This document shows positions 39,689-48,937 of a stretch of 64,000 bases of DNA, in pieces. The DNA lies in contig NZ_CP195106.1 of assembly GCF_051175385.1 (NCBI RefSeq), forward strand, positions 7,006,001 through 7,070,000. Direction: 5' to 3'. The position numbers were made by a program, and so were the translations under genes. Each line of letters starts with the position of its first letter. The stretch's first letter is position 1. The notes below the pieces were generated by a model, which was given only the letters and a program-made list of their open reading frames with translations, was not told the origin of the DNA and ran no database searches. The stretch is from Tundrisphaera lichenicola. GTDB lineage: Bacteria; Planctomycetota; Planctomycetia; Isosphaerales; Isosphaeraceae.

Positions 39689-41107
39689 GTGGAGTCGATC
39701 AGCGTCTTCGACATCTTCAAGATCGGCGTCGGGCCTTCCAGCTCTCACACGATGGGCCCCTGGCGGGCGGCCCAGCAGTTCGTGGCGATCCTCCGGGATC
39801 GGGGCGAGCTGGACCGGGTGCGTTCGGTCCGCGTGGACCTGTTCGGCTCGCTGGCCAAGACGGGGAAGGGGCACGGGACGGATATCGCGGTCCTGATGGG
39901 CCTGATCGGCGAGGACCCCGTGACCTGCGACGTCTCGGCCATCCACCCCACGGTGGCCAGGATCCGGGCGGAACGTCGGTTGGTCCTGGGGGGCCTCCAG
40001 GACGTGACCTTCGACTTCAAGTCCGACCTCCTGTTCCACTTCGACGAGTCGCTGCCGTTCCACCCGAACGGCCTGCGGTTTTCGGCCTCGATGGAGGACG
40101 GGGCCGGCCACTCCGAGACGTTCTACTCGATCGGCGGCGGGTTCGTGATCCGCGAAGGGAATACCGAGGCCGGCGGGCGGTTGGTACGGCTGCCGATGCC
40201 GATCGAGACCCCCGCCGAACTCGTGGGGCACTGCCGGGCTCATGGCTTGACGATCCCCCAGGTTGTCCGGGCGAATGAACGATCCTGGAGGGACGATCGG
40301 GCGATCTCCGACCAGCTCGGCCAGATCTGGGACGCGATGCGCCGGTGCATCTTCCGGGGGGTCCAGGTCGAGGGGATCCTGCCGGGCGGCCTGGGGGTGG
40401 TCCGGCGGGCCTCGGCCATGAGCCGGGCTCGGCTCGGAGATCGCCCGTTCGCCGATGTCGAGGAATGGGTCGCCGCGATCCGGGCGGGGGGGCGCGAGTT
40501 CCGCGAGATCCTCGGCTGGGTGAGCTGCTTCGCCCTGGCCGTCAACGAAGAGAACGCCGCCTTCGGCCGGGTGGTGACCGCCCCCACCAACGGCGCGGCG
40601 GGGGTGATCCCGGCCGTGCTCCTGTACGCCATCTGCTTCTGCGACATCGACACATCAGCGATCGAAGACTTCTTGCTAACGGCGGGCGAGATCGGCAGCC
40701 TGTTCAAGAAGGGGGCGACCCTCTCGGCCGCGATGGGGGGATGCCAGGCCGAGATCGGCGTCTCCAGCGCGATGGCGGCCTCGGGGCTCTGCCAGGTCTC
40801 GGGCGGCTCGGTCGATCAGGTGTTGATGGCCGCCGAGATCGCCATGGAACACCACCTCGGCCTGACCTGCGACCCCGTCGGCGGCCTGGTCCAGGTCCCC
40901 TGCATCGAGCGGAACACCATGGGCGCGATCAAGGCCATCACCGCCTGCAACATCGCGATGGGCAGCGACCCCAAGAACGCCCGGGTCACGCTGGACGCCG
41001 TGATCCGGTCGATGTGGGCCACGGCCCAGGACATGAACACCAAATACAAGGAAACGTCCGAAGGCGGGCTCGCCATCCAGATCCCGGTCAACTTGACCGA
41101 ATGCTGA
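39689..41107 (+). CDS. sdaA: L-serine ammonia-lyase (single-chain, iron-sulfur type)
   Basis: 472 residues. The GTG at 39689 opens on VESISVFDIFKIGVGPSSSHT, aligning with the usual N-terminus of the family, and has GAGGGG upstream; an ATG at 39626 lies inside a hairpin. The beta domain comes first (SSSHTMGP, then GTDIAVLMGL), the alpha domain second. [4Fe-4S] cysteines are in GGCQAEIGVSSAM and the LTCDPVGGLVQVPCIERN segment; APTNGAAGVIP is the substrate loop. It deaminates L-serine to pyruvate and ammonia in the cytoplasm. Confidence 0.96.
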   Translation: MESISVFDIFKIGVGPSSSHTMGPWRAAQQFVAILRDRGELDRVRSVRVDLFGSLAKTGKGHGTDIAVLMGLIGEDPVTCDVSAIHPTVARIRAERRLVLGGLQDVTFDFKSDLLFHFDESLPFHPNGLRFSASMEDGAGHSETFYSIGGGFVIREGNTEAGGRLVRLPMPIETPAELVGHCRAHGLTIPQVVRANERSWRDDRAISDQLGQIWDAMRRCIFRGVQVEGILPGGLGVVRRASAMSRARLGDRPFADVEEWVAAIRAGGREFREILGWVSCFALAVNEENAAFGRVVTAPTNGAAGVIPAVLLYAICFCDIDTSAIEDFLLTAGEIGSLFKKGATLSAAMGGCQAEIGVSSAMAASGLCQVSGGSVDQVLMAAEIAMEHHLGLTCDPVGGLVQVPCIERNTMGAIKAITACNIAMGSDPKNARVTLDAVIRSMWATAQDMNTKYKETSEGGLAIQIPVNLTEC

Positions 41108-41202
41108 TCAGGGTTCCTCAGGAATGTCGATTCGATCACTTCTCCGTTCCTGGCTCGGTCGGGAGTCCTTGAGGTAGGCAAGGGGTCCCCTCCGACGCTC
41201 GC

Positions 41203-42081
41203 CTAAACTCCAACCTTCATCCCCGTCAACTCCTCGCTCAGTTCCCAGAGCCGGCGGGCGGCGGCCTCGTCGTGGGTGGGCTTGGAGGACGGGATCGGCT
41301 TCTCCTTGGCGAAGTACTTGCCGGTGACCCCGGTGGCCTGGGGCGAGGAAGCCAGGTGAATCGAGGTCTTGGCCCCTTCGTCGGGGGTGATGGCGAAGAG
41401 GCTGGCGAATCGCCGCATCATCCAGCCCATCGCGCCGTTGCCCTCGGTGAAGTTGGAGGCGACGAAGCCGGGGTGGAGGGCGTTGGCGGTCACGCCGGTC
41501 CCCGAGAGTCGCCGGGCCAGCTCGTAGGTGAACAGGATGTTGGCGAACTTCGACTGGCCGTAGGCGTGCCATCCCCCGTATTTCTTCCGGCCCTGGGGAT
41601 CGTCGAAGTCGACCTTCGAGACCATCCGGTGGGCCTCCGAGGCGACGTTCACCACACGGGCGGGGGCCCCTTCCTTGAGGGGGTCAAGCAAAAGGTTGGT
41701 CAGGAGGAAATAGCCCAGGTGGTTCAGGGCGAAGGTCATCTCGATCCCGTCGACGCTCTCCCGACGCTTGCTGAACATCGCCCCGGCGTTGTTCAGGAGG
41801 ACGTCGATCCGGGGGTAGCGGGCCTGGACCTCCTCGGCGAGCCTCCGGACCTCGGCCTGCGCGGAGAGGTCGGCGACGAGGGATTCGACGTCGGGGTTGC
41901 CGGTCTCCCGGCGGATCGACTCGACGGTCGACTTGCAGCGCTCGGGGCTCCGCCCGATCACGACCACCGACGCCCCCCGGCGTGCCAGCTCCCGGGCGGC
42001 GATCCGGCCGATCCCCGCGGTCGCCCCGGTCACCAGGCAGGTCTTGCCGCCCATCGACTTCTCGGAATCCGGATTGGCCAT
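41203..42081 (-). CDS. Short-chain dehydrogenase, retinol-dehydrogenase-like
   Basis: 292 residues from the ATG at 42081. Cofactor motif VTGATAGIGRIAARELARRG, the NNAG element (DVLLNNAGAMFS), catalytic Ser in VNVASEAHRM and catalytic YGQSK in WHAYGQSKFANILFTYELAR. The VTANALHPGFVASNF segment and the C-terminal helix are as in the retinol-dehydrogenase/WWOX-like SDR group. The true substrate is unknown. GGGGATG precedes the start. Confidence 0.92.
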   Translation of the reverse strand: MANPDSEKSMGGKTCLVTGATAGIGRIAARELARRGASVVVIGRSPERCKSTVESIRRETGNPDVESLVADLSAQAEVRRLAEEVQARYPRIDVLLNNAGAMFSKRRESVDGIEMTFALNHLGYFLLTNLLLDPLKEGAPARVVNVASEAHRMVSKVDFDDPQGRKKYGGWHAYGQSKFANILFTYELARRLSGTGVTANALHPGFVASNFTEGNGAMGWMMRRFASLFAITPDEGAKTSIHLASSPQATGVTGKYFAKEKPIPSSKPTHDEAAARRLWELSEELTGMKVGV

Positions 42082-42235
42082 GTCATCCCCGATCGAAGGA
42101 CCTTCGGGCTCCCGACGCGCGTCGGGCGGCCCCGATCGAATGTTGTAGGCGATCCGGAGCGGTCTCCGCCAGGGGTGCGGGTCGACAATGCCCCGGACTC
42201 CGGCATCGGATCGGCCCCATCGTGGATCGGGTCGA

Positions 42236-44440
42236 TCAGGCGACGGCACACCGACCGCGCAGCCATTCTTCGAATTCGAGGGGCGGGAGGGGCCGGCTGA
42301 TCCAGTAGCCCTGGGCCTGGTCGCAGCCGATTTCGATGAGCATGTCCAGCGTCGGGCGATCCTCGACCCCTTCGGCGGTCACCCGGAGGCCCAGGTTGTG
42401 ACCGAGGTCGACGACGGCCCGGACGATGCAGGCGCTGGCCTCGCTGGCGACCATGTCGCTGACGAACGATCGGTCGATCTTGACCTCGTCGATCGGGAGA
42501 TCCTTGAGGTAGGCCAGCGACGAGTAGCCGGTCCCGAAATCGTCGATGGCGATGCCCAGGCCCATCTCGTGGAGCCCTTCCAGGGTCCTTCGGGCCTTCC
42601 CCGGGTCGGCCATCATCGCGCTCTCGGTGACCTCGACGACCAGATGCGACGGGGCGACGCGGGCCCGATCGAGGATCCGTCGGAACTGGCCGACCAGCTC
42701 CGGGTCTTGCAAGCCGGGGGCCGCGAGATTGACCGCGACCGAGAAGTCGTCGACGCCGACCGGCCAGCCCTTCGAATCGGCCAGGGCGGCCGAGACGGCC
42801 CAGAGGTCGATCCCTCGGATCAGGCCGGTCTGCTCGGCCAGGGGGATGAACTGGGCGGGCGGGAGCAGTCCGGCTCGAGGGTGTCGCCAGCGGATCAGGG
42901 CCTCGGCCCCGCAGACGTGACGAGTCGCCATGTCCAGCTTGGGCTGGTAGTGCAGCAAGAACTGGTCGTCCCCCAGGGCCCGCCGGAGATCGGCCAGCAG
43001 GACCAGGCGCTCGGGGCTATAGAGGGATTGCTCGGCCGAATAGAAGGCGTGGCCGCACTGGGCCCGCTTGGCGGCATACATGGCCACGTCGGCATGCTGG
43101 ACCAGGGTGATCCGATCGCACCCGTGATCGGGACAGAGGGCCAGGCCGATGCTCCCGCCGACGTCGAGGCGGTGTCCGCCGATCACCACCGGCTCGCTCA
43201 GGCACTCCAGGAGCCGCTCGGCGACGATCACCGACTCGTCTCGCCCGGCTCCGGGAAGGATCAGGCCGAATTCGTCCCCGCCCAGGCGGGCCACGGTATC
43301 GCCGGGCCGGGCCACCCCCAGCAACCTCGTGCCCAGCCTCTGGAGGATCTGATCGCCGTAATCGTGGCCGAAGGTGTCGTTGATCTCCTTGAATCGGTCG
43401 AGATCGGCCAGGAGGACGGCCAGCCGGCCGCCTTCGCCGCGGGCCTCGCAGAGATGGATCTCGAGCCGCTTCTGGAAATGCTCGCGGTTGGGCAATCCGG
43501 TCAACGAGTCGCGAGACGCCAGGGAGGCCTGCTCCTCGATGGACTGGTGCCGGGCGGTCACGTCGGCGAACATCCCCTGGATCCCCACGATCTGGTCACG
43601 GTCGTCATGGATCGGGCACTTGATCGTGTGGACGATCTGGCGATGGCCCGGGATGGTCGGGTCCCGGTGTTCCTCCTCGATGTCGAGGACGACCCCGCGT
43701 TCGAGCGTCCGGCGGTCGTCCTCGCGGTACTTGCGGGCCAGCTCGGCGGGGTAGAGGTCGTAGTCGGTCTTGCCGATCAGCCCCGCCAGGGTGGTGGAAT
43801 GCATCTGGCAGTACCGGCGGTTCGCGAACGTATAGCGCCCTTCTCGATCCTTGCGGAAGATCGTGTAGGGCACGTTCTCGACCAGCGAGTGATACAGGGA
43901 CCGCGAGTCTCCCAGGGCCCGCTCGATCTGCTCGCGGTCGGCGACCTCGCCGAGCAACCGAGCGTTGGCCTCTCGCAGCTCCCGGACGCGCGCCTCGAGT
44001 TCACGGCGGGCCCGGCTCAGTTCCTCGACGTGCCCGATAGCGTCGGTCAAGTCCTCCAGGGTCAGGACCAGATATCGCGACCCGCCCACGGGCGGGGTGA
44101 CCTCGCCGGCTCGACCTCGAAATCGACGATAGCTCCCGTCTCGCGCCTTCAGTCGGAATTCCGCGACCGACGGCGGACCCGGGCCCGACTCCTCGGCGAG
44201 CAAGCCGGCCAGCCGCTCACGGTCCTCGGGATGCGCCAGCGTCGGCAAGCTCTCGCAATCGCCCAGCAGTTCGGCCAGCCTTGGCGAGCTGAAACACTCG
44301 CCGGTCGCCTGCGACCGGATCCAGCAGGTGACAACCTCGCCCAATCCCCCCAGGATCGGCCACCCCTCTCCAGACGGTCGCCTGGAAGGGGAGGATTGCG
44401 GAATCAGGGAAAACGCCAGGGGCTTTCCTAATCGACTCAT
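42236..44440 (-). CDS. PAS-GGDEF-EAL cyclic-di-GMP signalling protein
   Basis: 734 residues, no membrane helix. Two PAS domains: about 30-140 (FRLKARDGSYRRFRGRAGEV) and about 175-300 (SLYHSLVENVPYTIFRKDREG), joined by a coiled coil (ARRELEARVRELREANARLL). The GGDEF domain keeps LGGDEFGL (active site) after DLDRFKEINDTFGH. The EAL domain keeps EALIRW, the NLAAPGLQ region, DDFGTGYSSL and KIDRSFV, with a final EGVED-type motif. Both catalytic signatures appear intact, so it may make or degrade cyclic di-GMP. A role as a cytoplasmic redox or ligand sensor through PAS is an inference. Confidence 0.95.
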   Translation of the reverse strand: MSRLGKPLAFSLIPQSSPSRRPSGEGWPILGGLGEVVTCWIRSQATGECFSSPRLAELLGDCESLPTLAHPEDRERLAGLLAEESGPGPPSVAEFRLKARDGSYRRFRGRAGEVTPPVGGSRYLVLTLEDLTDAIGHVEELSRARRELEARVRELREANARLLGEVADREQIERALGDSRSLYHSLVENVPYTIFRKDREGRYTFANRRYCQMHSTTLAGLIGKTDYDLYPAELARKYREDDRRTLERGVVLDIEEEHRDPTIPGHRQIVHTIKCPIHDDRDQIVGIQGMFADVTARHQSIEEQASLASRDSLTGLPNREHFQKRLEIHLCEARGEGGRLAVLLADLDRFKEINDTFGHDYGDQILQRLGTRLLGVARPGDTVARLGGDEFGLILPGAGRDESVIVAERLLECLSEPVVIGGHRLDVGGSIGLALCPDHGCDRITLVQHADVAMYAAKRAQCGHAFYSAEQSLYSPERLVLLADLRRALGDDQFLLHYQPKLDMATRHVCGAEALIRWRHPRAGLLPPAQFIPLAEQTGLIRGIDLWAVSAALADSKGWPVGVDDFSVAVNLAAPGLQDPELVGQFRRILDRARVAPSHLVVEVTESAMMADPGKARRTLEGLHEMGLGIAIDDFGTGYSSLAYLKDLPIDEVKIDRSFVSDMVASEASACIVRAVVDLGHNLGLRVTAEGVEDRPTLDMLIEIGCDQAQGYWISRPLPPLEFEEWLRGRCAVA

Positions 44441-44667
44441 GCAAACAGCCTGCCTTACGAGGAAAGCCCACCCTACCTGAATTCCAGTCGGGGATACTGT
44501 GCGAGCCTGGGCGGGCTCTCGAACTCAAGCGTAGTTCACGATTCGCCCGGCCCGCGATTCGGCGGTCCGGGTTGTCGCCCCGAAACCCCTCGACGGTGTA
44601 AGATGGCTCCACGCTGGCCTGTTGGGATGACGACCTCGCCGGGCCAGGCGAGCCCGAGGAGCCTCCG

Positions 44668-46791
44668 ATGACTTCGATCTCGTGGCGGGCCTCGCTCCTC
44701 CTGCTGGGACTCCTGGCCGTGATCGGCCGGCCATCGTCCGCGGGAGACCGTCGGCCGATCGTCGAGACCGACCTGTTCCAGTTCCTCTGGGCGGCCGATC
44801 CCCAGATCACCCCCGACGGTTCCCGGGTGGCGTTCGTCCGGGTGGCCGTCGACCGCGACCGAGACGACTACGTGAGTTCGATCTGGGCGGTCCCCGCCGA
44901 GGGGGGCGAGCCGGTCCGCCTGACCGGCGGGCCTCGCGACTCCTGGCCCCGCTGGTCGCCCGACGGCTCGCGACTCCTGTTCCTCCGCAAGTCCGACGCC
45001 GAGGGGAAGGTGATCCGCCCGCCGCAGGTCTTCGTCCTGACCTTGAAGGGGGGGGAGCCCCGACCCTTGACCGACCTGCCCGGCGGCGTCTCGGCACCGG
45101 CCTGGTCGCCCGACGGCCGAGCCGTCGCCTTCCTCGCCGGGGTATCCTCCCAGGCCCCCCACAAGGCCGGTCCCGACGATCGCAAGAGCGACGTCCGGAT
45201 CGTCACCCGGGCCGAGTTCCAGTGGGACCACCGCGGTTACATGGACCAGATCGCCCACCTCTGGGTCGTCGGGGCGGCCGAGAAGTCGCACCCGAGGTGC
45301 CTGACCTCCGGGCCGTTCGAGGAGTCCGACCCCTGCTGGTCGCCCGACGGCAAGAAGCTTTATTTCGTCTCGGACCGAGACCCCGAGCCCCACGGCCGAC
45401 CCGAACGGGTCGCCCTCTACGCGGTCTCTTCCGGGGGAGGGCCGATCGAGGCCATCGCCGCGATCCCGGGGATCATCTCCGCTCCCTCGCCCGCCCCCGA
45501 CGGCCGGAGCCTGGCCTTCCGGGGGACCCTGACCGAGGAGGTCCGATCGTACACCCCGCCCGACCTCTTCGTGGTCGACCTCGTCGCCAAAGGGCCGCCC
45601 CGGAACCTGACCGCCGATTGCGATGACGACATCGGCGGCAACCTCTCGGGAGACCAGCACCCTCCCCGGGCCTCGTCGCCAACCCGGCCAATTTGGTCGA
45701 ATTCGGGCCGGAGCCTGGTCGACAAGGTCGCCCATCGGGGGAAGGTCAACCTGGTCTCGTTCGAGGCCGCCAACGGCCAGGCCAAACCCGTGACGACCGG
45801 CGAAAGCGACGATTTCGCCTTCGACGGGTCGGCCGACGGGTCGAAGATCGCCTTCCTGTCGATGACCGCGACGACCCTGGCCGACGTCTTCGTGACCGAC
45901 TCGGGAGGAGGCCCGCCCCGGAAGCTCACCGACCTGAACGCCCGGCTCTTCGAACGCATGGACCTCTGCCCTCCCGAGCCGATCCGCTATCACAGCTTCG
46001 ACGGCCTCGAACTCGCCGCCTGGGTCCAGAAGCCGCCCGGCTTCGACCCTTCGAAGACCTACCCGATGATCCTGAACATCCACGGGGGGCCGCACGTGGC
46101 CTACGGCGCGACGTTCCTACACGAGGTCCAGACCCTGGCCTCCAGGGGCTACGTCGTGCTCTACGCCAACCCCAGGGGGAGCAGCAGCTACGGCGCGGAG
46201 TTCGGCAACGCGATCCAGCACCAGTATCCCGGCGACGACTACAAGGATCTCATGGCCGGGGTCGACGAGCTGATCCGCCGGGGTTCCATCGACCCCACTC
46301 GACTGGGGATCACCGGGGGGAGCGGCGGGGGGCTCCTGACCAACTGGGCGATCACCCAGACCGACCGCTTCGCCGCCGCCGTGGCCGAGCGGTCGATCGC
46401 CGACTGGTCGACCTGGTGGTACGCCACCGACGTGGCCCTCTTCCGGGCCACCTGGTTCAAGACGCCACCGTTCCAGGACCCCGCCGGATTCGCCGAGAGG
46501 TCGCCCATCACCTTCGTCGAGAAGGTGAAAACCCCCCTGATGCTGATCGAGGCCGACGCTGACCTCCGGACCCCCGCCGTCGCCGGGGGCGAGGCGATGT
46601 TCCGAGCCCTCAAGGCGCTGAGGAAGCCCGTCGTGATGGTCCGATTCCCCGAAGAGGCCCACGACCTCGCCCGATCCGGCCGCCCCTGGCACCGCGTCGA
46701 GCGGCTCCAGCACCGGGCCAACTGGTTCGACAAGTACCTGAAGGACAGGCCCATGCCCCAGTACGACCCGATCGACGAGCGGCCGGAATAG
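44668..46791 (+). CDS. Exported S9-family serine peptidase (prolyl oligopeptidase type)
   Basis: 707 residues. A signal peptide (ASLLLLGLLAVIGRPSSA) precedes a seven-bladed propeller with repeated WSPDGS-type motifs (WAADPQITPDGSRVAFVRVA, WPRWSPDGSRLLFL, PCWSPDGKKLYFV). The C-terminal alpha/beta hydrolase domain has the catalytic triad S552 (ITGGSGGGLLTNW), D632 (EADADLRTP) and H665 (PEEAHDLARSG). It cleaves short peptides in the periplasm. It starts a run of three plus-strand genes with gaps of 22 nt and a 4-nt overlap, so probably one operon. Confidence 0.93.
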   Translation: MTSISWRASLLLLGLLAVIGRPSSAGDRRPIVETDLFQFLWAADPQITPDGSRVAFVRVAVDRDRDDYVSSIWAVPAEGGEPVRLTGGPRDSWPRWSPDGSRLLFLRKSDAEGKVIRPPQVFVLTLKGGEPRPLTDLPGGVSAPAWSPDGRAVAFLAGVSSQAPHKAGPDDRKSDVRIVTRAEFQWDHRGYMDQIAHLWVVGAAEKSHPRCLTSGPFEESDPCWSPDGKKLYFVSDRDPEPHGRPERVALYAVSSGGGPIEAIAAIPGIISAPSPAPDGRSLAFRGTLTEEVRSYTPPDLFVVDLVAKGPPRNLTADCDDDIGGNLSGDQHPPRASSPTRPIWSNSGRSLVDKVAHRGKVNLVSFEAANGQAKPVTTGESDDFAFDGSADGSKIAFLSMTATTLADVFVTDSGGGPPRKLTDLNARLFERMDLCPPEPIRYHSFDGLELAAWVQKPPGFDPSKTYPMILNIHGGPHVAYGATFLHEVQTLASRGYVVLYANPRGSSSYGAEFGNAIQHQYPGDDYKDLMAGVDELIRRGSIDPTRLGITGGSGGGLLTNWAITQTDRFAAAVAERSIADWSTWWYATDVALFRATWFKTPPFQDPAGFAERSPITFVEKVKTPLMLIEADADLRTPAVAGGEAMFRALKALRKPVVMVRFPEEAHDLARSGRPWHRVERLQHRANWFDKYLKDRPMPQYDPIDERPE

Positions 46792-46813
46792 CGAGCGAGG
46801 GAGACATCAGGCC

Positions 46814-47266
46814 ATGCGATTCTCGATCGGCAAGCTCATGATCCTGGTGGCGATCTGCGCCATCGGCTTCTCGCTGAGATACTGGGAGTTCGGCGCCCTA
46901 GTTCTCCTAGGCGGCCTCCCGATGCTGGTCGTGCTGGCCGTCGCGGCGCTGTTCCAAGCTCCGGGCCGAACATCGATCGATCGCTTCCTGAAAGCCGGCG
47001 GAGTAACCCTCGTGGTTTACCTCGGGATCGCGGCGGTGGCCGCGAAACCGATCAACACTCTATTGTTAACGAACGTGAACCAGCTCATTCCGCTGGGAAA
47101 CCGGTCGCTGCCGATCCTGGTGGGTCGGATCAGCCTGGGCGTCCTCCTGAATCTCGCGCCGCAGCTCGCCCTCGCGGGCTTGCTGGCCGAGCGGCTTCGA
47201 GGGCCGAGGAACGCCCTTGTCCCTTCGGCATCCCCCAACACTCGATCCTCCGGAAGCCCCCCATGA
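46814..47266 (+). CDS. Small membrane protein of unknown function
   Basis: 150 residues with about four hydrophobic helices (GKLMILVAICAIGFSLRYW, LVLLGGLPMLVVLAVAALF, GVTLVVYLGIAAVAA, GRISLGVLLNLAPQLALAGL). The opening MRFSIGKLMILVAICAIGF resembles the short membrane proteins common in planctomycetes. GAGGGAGA lies upstream. The stop overlaps the ATG of the next gene, which indicates translational coupling. Function unknown. Confidence 0.72.
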   Translation: MRFSIGKLMILVAICAIGFSLRYWEFGALVLLGGLPMLVVLAVAALFQAPGRTSIDRFLKAGGVTLVVYLGIAAVAAKPINTLLLTNVNQLIPLGNRSLPILVGRISLGVLLNLAPQLALAGLLAERLRGPRNALVPSASPNTRSSGSPP

Positions 47267-48414
47267 TCCGCCGCGACTGGCTCCGTGCCTTGATGGCAAC
47301 GCCCCCGTACACCTGGCTCAGACCTTCGTTCGGACAGGCGACCATCTCCGAGCCGAACGCGGCGGTGGTCTACCGGAAGGTGTTCGGTTGGGGAGGAAGC
47401 TTGAGCGAGGAGGATTGGGACCGGCTTCGAAAGGCCGCGACGATCAACGTCGATGATCGGGCGATCGAAGACCTGATCCGGAAAGCCAGACCCATCCTCG
47501 AAGCGATCCGCGAAGCGGCGACGATCGAGCATTGCGATTGGGGGATCGAGACGGTCTCGCCCGATGATATCGGCAAGGGTCATCTCGACCCATCCAACAT
47601 CAACGTCATCCGCCTCGCGTACCTGTCGAGCCGCCGTCTCGCCCGGTTGGGCCGGGGAAGGGAAGCCCTCGACGACATCTTCGCCGGCTTGAAAATGGCC
47701 CATCGGATCGGGGCGGGTGGTGTGCTGATCGCCCGGATTCTGGAGTGCGGCGGTGAAGTCCCGGCGTTCCAGACCCTCGGTCGGATTTTGCCCGAACTGG
47801 ATCGCGCGACGCTCGACGACATTTCGGGGCGGCTCGAAGCCCTGCCTCTGCCCGAACCCGCCTCGGCCGTGGTCGGACCCGAGTCGCGGTTCATCCTGGG
47901 ATCGCTCCGGGCCAACCTCGCGACGGTCGGCCCGAAGCTCGTCGATAAGGACTGGAGCGAGATCGGCTTCGATCTGGAGACGGAGAAAGACAAGGTCGCG
48001 ACGCTCAAACGGCTGACCGGAGGGGATCGAGAGAAACTGCTCGCCCACCTCGACGCGACTGGCCCGGCCTTCGCCGAACTGGCACGCCGCCTTGATCTCC
48101 CTCGTCCCGGCTGTCGAGCGTCGCTCGACGAGTTCGCCAGGACAGAGCGATCGACCTGGCCGATCGTGGCGGGGCTGGTCGAGAACGTCTGGGGTACCCG
48201 TCATATGTTCGACCGGATGCGAGCCTTGCGGGCCATGCTCCAGGCGGGCCTGGTCCTGATCCGAGACGGAGAACCCGCCTTTCGCCGGGAGCGTGACCCG
48301 TTCGGGACCGGCGGCTTTGGCCTGGAGCGGGGAGGGACGGGATACCTGATCCGCTCGGCCATGAGCGACGAAGGTAAACCGGAGGTGAGCCTCGGAATCG
48401 GCAAGGCGGGCTGA
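47263..48414 (+). CDS. Hypothetical protein, coupled to the membrane protein upstream
   Basis: 383 residues; the start ATGA overlaps the previous stop. No signal peptide or membrane segment. The sequence is helical with tracts such as RKARPILEAIREAATIEHCD, LAYLSSRRLARLGRGREALD and FAGLKMAHRIGAGGVLIARI. This style (helical middle, EALDDIFAGLKMAHR) is common in planctomycete proteins of unknown function encoded next to small membrane proteins. No enzymatic motif was recognised. Confidence 0.7.
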   Translation: MIRRDWLRALMATPPYTWLRPSFGQATISEPNAAVVYRKVFGWGGSLSEEDWDRLRKAATINVDDRAIEDLIRKARPILEAIREAATIEHCDWGIETVSPDDIGKGHLDPSNINVIRLAYLSSRRLARLGRGREALDDIFAGLKMAHRIGAGGVLIARILECGGEVPAFQTLGRILPELDRATLDDISGRLEALPLPEPASAVVGPESRFILGSLRANLATVGPKLVDKDWSEIGFDLETEKDKVATLKRLTGGDREKLLAHLDATGPAFAELARRLDLPRPGCRASLDEFARTERSTWPIVAGLVENVWGTRHMFDRMRALRAMLQAGLVLIRDGEPAFRRERDPFGTGGFGLERGGTGYLIRSAMSDEGKPEVSLGIGKAG

Positions 48415-48477
48415 TCTGGATGCAGACGGCCAGGGGCCACGGATCGCCGCAACCCCCGGCCCGTCGGCGATGCCGGT

Positions 48478-48906
48478 TCACTTCAGGTCGAAGTCCTGGA
48501 CGGGCTTGTCGGCCGTGACTTCGGCCTCCAGGCCGGAGGTCGTCAGGGAGTTGTACTTCTTGGGGACGAGATCCTTGGGAGGCTTGTAGCCCGGGGAGGA
48601 GCCGGGCATCATGTTCGGGTCGCCATCGGTGGCGATGATCATGACCTTGTGATGGCCGGGGAGCGCCCCATCCTTTTCGGCAAAGGTGCTGAGCTGGTAG
48701 GTCCCGTCGGCCTGGATCGCCCCGGTGGCCGGCTGGCCCTGGTCGGGCTGGAAGGTCACGGTCCCCTTGGTGACCGGCTGGCCCTTGTAGGTCACCTTGC
48801 CCGAGACCGGCAGGGTGTCGGGGAACTCGGACTTGGCCCCGCACCCGGCCCCCGAGAGGGCCAGGGTCGCGACGAGGGCGAGGGCGGGCATCGTGCCGAA
48901 CTGCAT
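48478..48906 (-). CDS. Small transthyretin-like lipoprotein following a DUF1559 gene
   Basis: 142 residues from the ATG at 48906. A lipobox LALSGAGC precedes a carboxypeptidase-regulatory/transthyretin-like beta fold: VSGKVTYKGQPVTKGTVTFQ, ATGAIQADGTYQLSTF and LPGHHKVMIIATDGDPN. Such proteins are frequent next to DUF1559 genes in planctomycetes. It starts 31 nt after the stop of the DUF1559 gene at 48938 on the same strand, so likely one operon. Presumed to sit on the outer face of a membrane. Confidence 0.82.
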   Translation of the reverse strand: MQFGTMPALALVATLALSGAGCGAKSEFPDTLPVSGKVTYKGQPVTKGTVTFQPDQGQPATGAIQADGTYQLSTFAEKDGALPGHHKVMIIATDGDPNMMPGSSPGYKPPKDLVPKKYNSLTTSGLEAEVTADKPVQDFDLK

Positions 48907-48937
48907 GGCGGGGGCTCTCCGGGTCGGTTGGAGGGGA